Both the position numbers and the translations under genes were made by a program. From Nitrobacter vulgaris (GTDB taxonomy: Bacteria; Pseudomonadota; Alphaproteobacteria; Rhizobiales; Xanthobacteraceae), in NCBI RefSeq assembly GCF_031453995.1, contig NZ_JAVDPZ010000021.1:5962-69961 (forward strand): DNA of 64,000 nucleotides. The letters run 5' to 3'. Below the pieces are notes generated by a model that was not told where the DNA came from, searched no databases, and saw only the letters and a list, made by a program, of their open reading frames with translations. Shown here piece after piece: positions 63,623 to 64,000 of this stretch (the first letter of the stretch is position 1; every line of letters starts with the position of its first letter).

Positions 63623-63698
63623 CTAGAGGTCCATCGATCTTAACATTCGCCAAAGACGCGCTGAAAACAGCATGCGAATGTCGGAATCGGGCCACTAG
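63623..63698. repeat. Long palindromic repeat, family B (second copy)
   Basis: CTAGAGGTCC..CGAT..AACATTCG (63623-63649) faces CGAATGT..GAATCGGGCC..ACTAG (63675-63698). The layout, length and core match the copy at 36408-36485. Confidence 0.65.
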
Positions 63699-63845
63699 TC
63701 CCCAATCAGTTGCAGGTGTTGCACATCAATGGTGGCTGAAAGGTGAATGAAGCCTTAGCGTACCGACACTGGCTTTCGCCTGTCTTGCGGCAGTCTTTGA
63801 TATGAACGCCGGATCAAAGGGACATAAGCGACCCTATGTTCCAGA

Positions 63846-63900
63846 TTTTGGTTCGCCTGACGGACTCGCTGAGACAATGAAGCGAGGGTCTGAACCAAAA
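63846..63900. other. Imperfect 55-base hairpin near right edge
   Basis: TTTTGGTTC (63846-63854) and GAACCAAAA (63892-63900) are exact complements; inner GAC/GTC and CTCGCT/AGCGAG also pair. It lies beside the motif at 63903 that recurs at 33172, perhaps at a mobile-element boundary. Confidence 0.5.
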
Positions 63901-63902
63901 CT

Positions 63903-63929
63903 ACACTAGAACCGATCGACATTCAGGAT
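63903..63929. repeat. Short motif shared with 33172-33202
   Basis: ACACTAGAACCGATC followed by GACATTCAGGAT. It matches the site at 33172-33202 closely. It may be an insertion-sequence end; the other end is outside the window. Confidence 0.35.
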
Positions 63930-63960
63930 TCCCAATCGGTTTGATCGCTGATTCATAGAG

Positions 63961-63980
63961 CTCCGTGATTCGTCACGGAG
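63961..63980 (+). promoter_or_regulatory. Hairpin covering a ribosome-binding site
   Basis: CTCCGTGA (63961-63968) and TCACGGAG (63973-63980) are exact 8-bp complements with a TTCG loop. The right arm contains GGAG, 6 bases before the ATG at 63987, so folding would hide the ribosome site. Confidence 0.6.
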
Positions 63981-63986
63981 CAGATC

Positions 63987-64000
63987 ATGGCGGCGAAGCG
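63987..64000 (+). CDS. Start of a gene truncated by the right edge, possibly a transposase
   Basis: An ATG at 63987 after a well-placed GGAGCAG opens a frame reading MAAK and then leaves the window. Many IS5-family transposases begin with such a sequence, and the hairpin over the ribosome site is a feature of transposase leaders, but four residues cannot identify the gene. Confidence 0.25.

Larger units (their letters stand above)
63545..63986. other. Intergenic region before the right-edge gene
   Basis: 442 bases holding the family B repeat (63623-63698), a long imperfect hairpin (63846-63900) with exact outer arms TTTTGGTTC and GAACCAAAA, the motif shared with 33172-33202, and the ribosome-site hairpin (63961-63980). 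No gene is supported inside it. Confidence 0.6.

Overview
The window looks like chromosomal DNA of an alphaproteobacterium of the Bradyrhizobium / Rhodopseudomonas / Nitrobacter group (Nitrobacteraceae). The reasons are high GC, the gene order yebC-ruvC-ruvA-ruvB-ybgC-tolQRAB-pal-cpoB-tilS-ftsH-ppdK, a class I fructose-bisphosphate aldolase beside tkt-gap-pgk, an alphaproteobacterial 6S RNA between zapA and the 5-formyl-THF cyclo-ligase gene, an RcdA-like DUF1465 protein, and degenerate palindromic repeats of the kind scattered through those genomes. The exact genus cannot be fixed from the sequence alone. No rRNA, tRNA or CRISPR array was seen.

Region 1 (1-17.0 kb, minus strand). A partial cell-wall hydrolase gene leaves the left edge. 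It is followed by ppdK (pyruvate phosphate dikinase), ftsH, tilS, a VOC protein, and the envelope-constriction genes cpoB, pal, tolB, tolA, tolR and tolQ. Two genes unrelated to Tol-Pal sit between tolB and pal: a membrane GGDEF-EAL protein with intact motifs and a FeeM-like N-acyltransferase.

Region 2 (17.4-24 kb). This is an accessory stretch: a DUF2852 membrane protein and a TetR regulator that share a 19-bp palindromic site, a GST, two DGPF (YCII) proteins, an ECF sigma factor of the long DGPF-linked type, a VOC protein, a tiny membrane protein, and an SRPBCC gene broken by a one-base insertion.

Region 3 (24-34 kb). ybgC-ruvB-ruvA-ruvC are translationally coupled by 4-base overlaps. Then come two secreted proteins of unknown role, mgtE, a frameshifted NUDIX gene overlapping the yebC stop, ymdB, the cyclo-ligase gene, 6S RNA, zapA and a DUF4164 coiled-coil gene.

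Region 4 (34-43 kb, plus strand). The carbon-metabolism run tkt, gap, pgk and fbaB (class I) has strong intercistronic hairpins. A degenerate thiE-like gene, a Sel1-repeat protein and an inositol-phosphatase-family gene follow.

Region 5 (43-64 kb). It holds an RND efflux pair, a MotA/MotB-like stator pair outside Tol-Pal, a GNAT acetyltransferase, an ABC exporter, rpmE, rcdA, DUF1192, a quinone oxidoreductase and a second GGDEF-EAL protein whose GGDEF motif is degenerate (SGDQF). YqgE, a DsbD-N-like protein, a polysaccharide flippase, a 3-hydroxybutyrate dehydrogenase and a CAP-domain lipoprotein follow. The right edge appears to enter a new gene, possibly an insertion-sequence transposase, behind a perfect hairpin that buries its ribosome site.

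The window is mostly conserved housekeeping and envelope DNA. The least explained signals are the TetR/DUF2852 operator pair, the signalling genes inside tol-pal, the structured fba leader, two single-base frameshifts, and several palindromic repeats.
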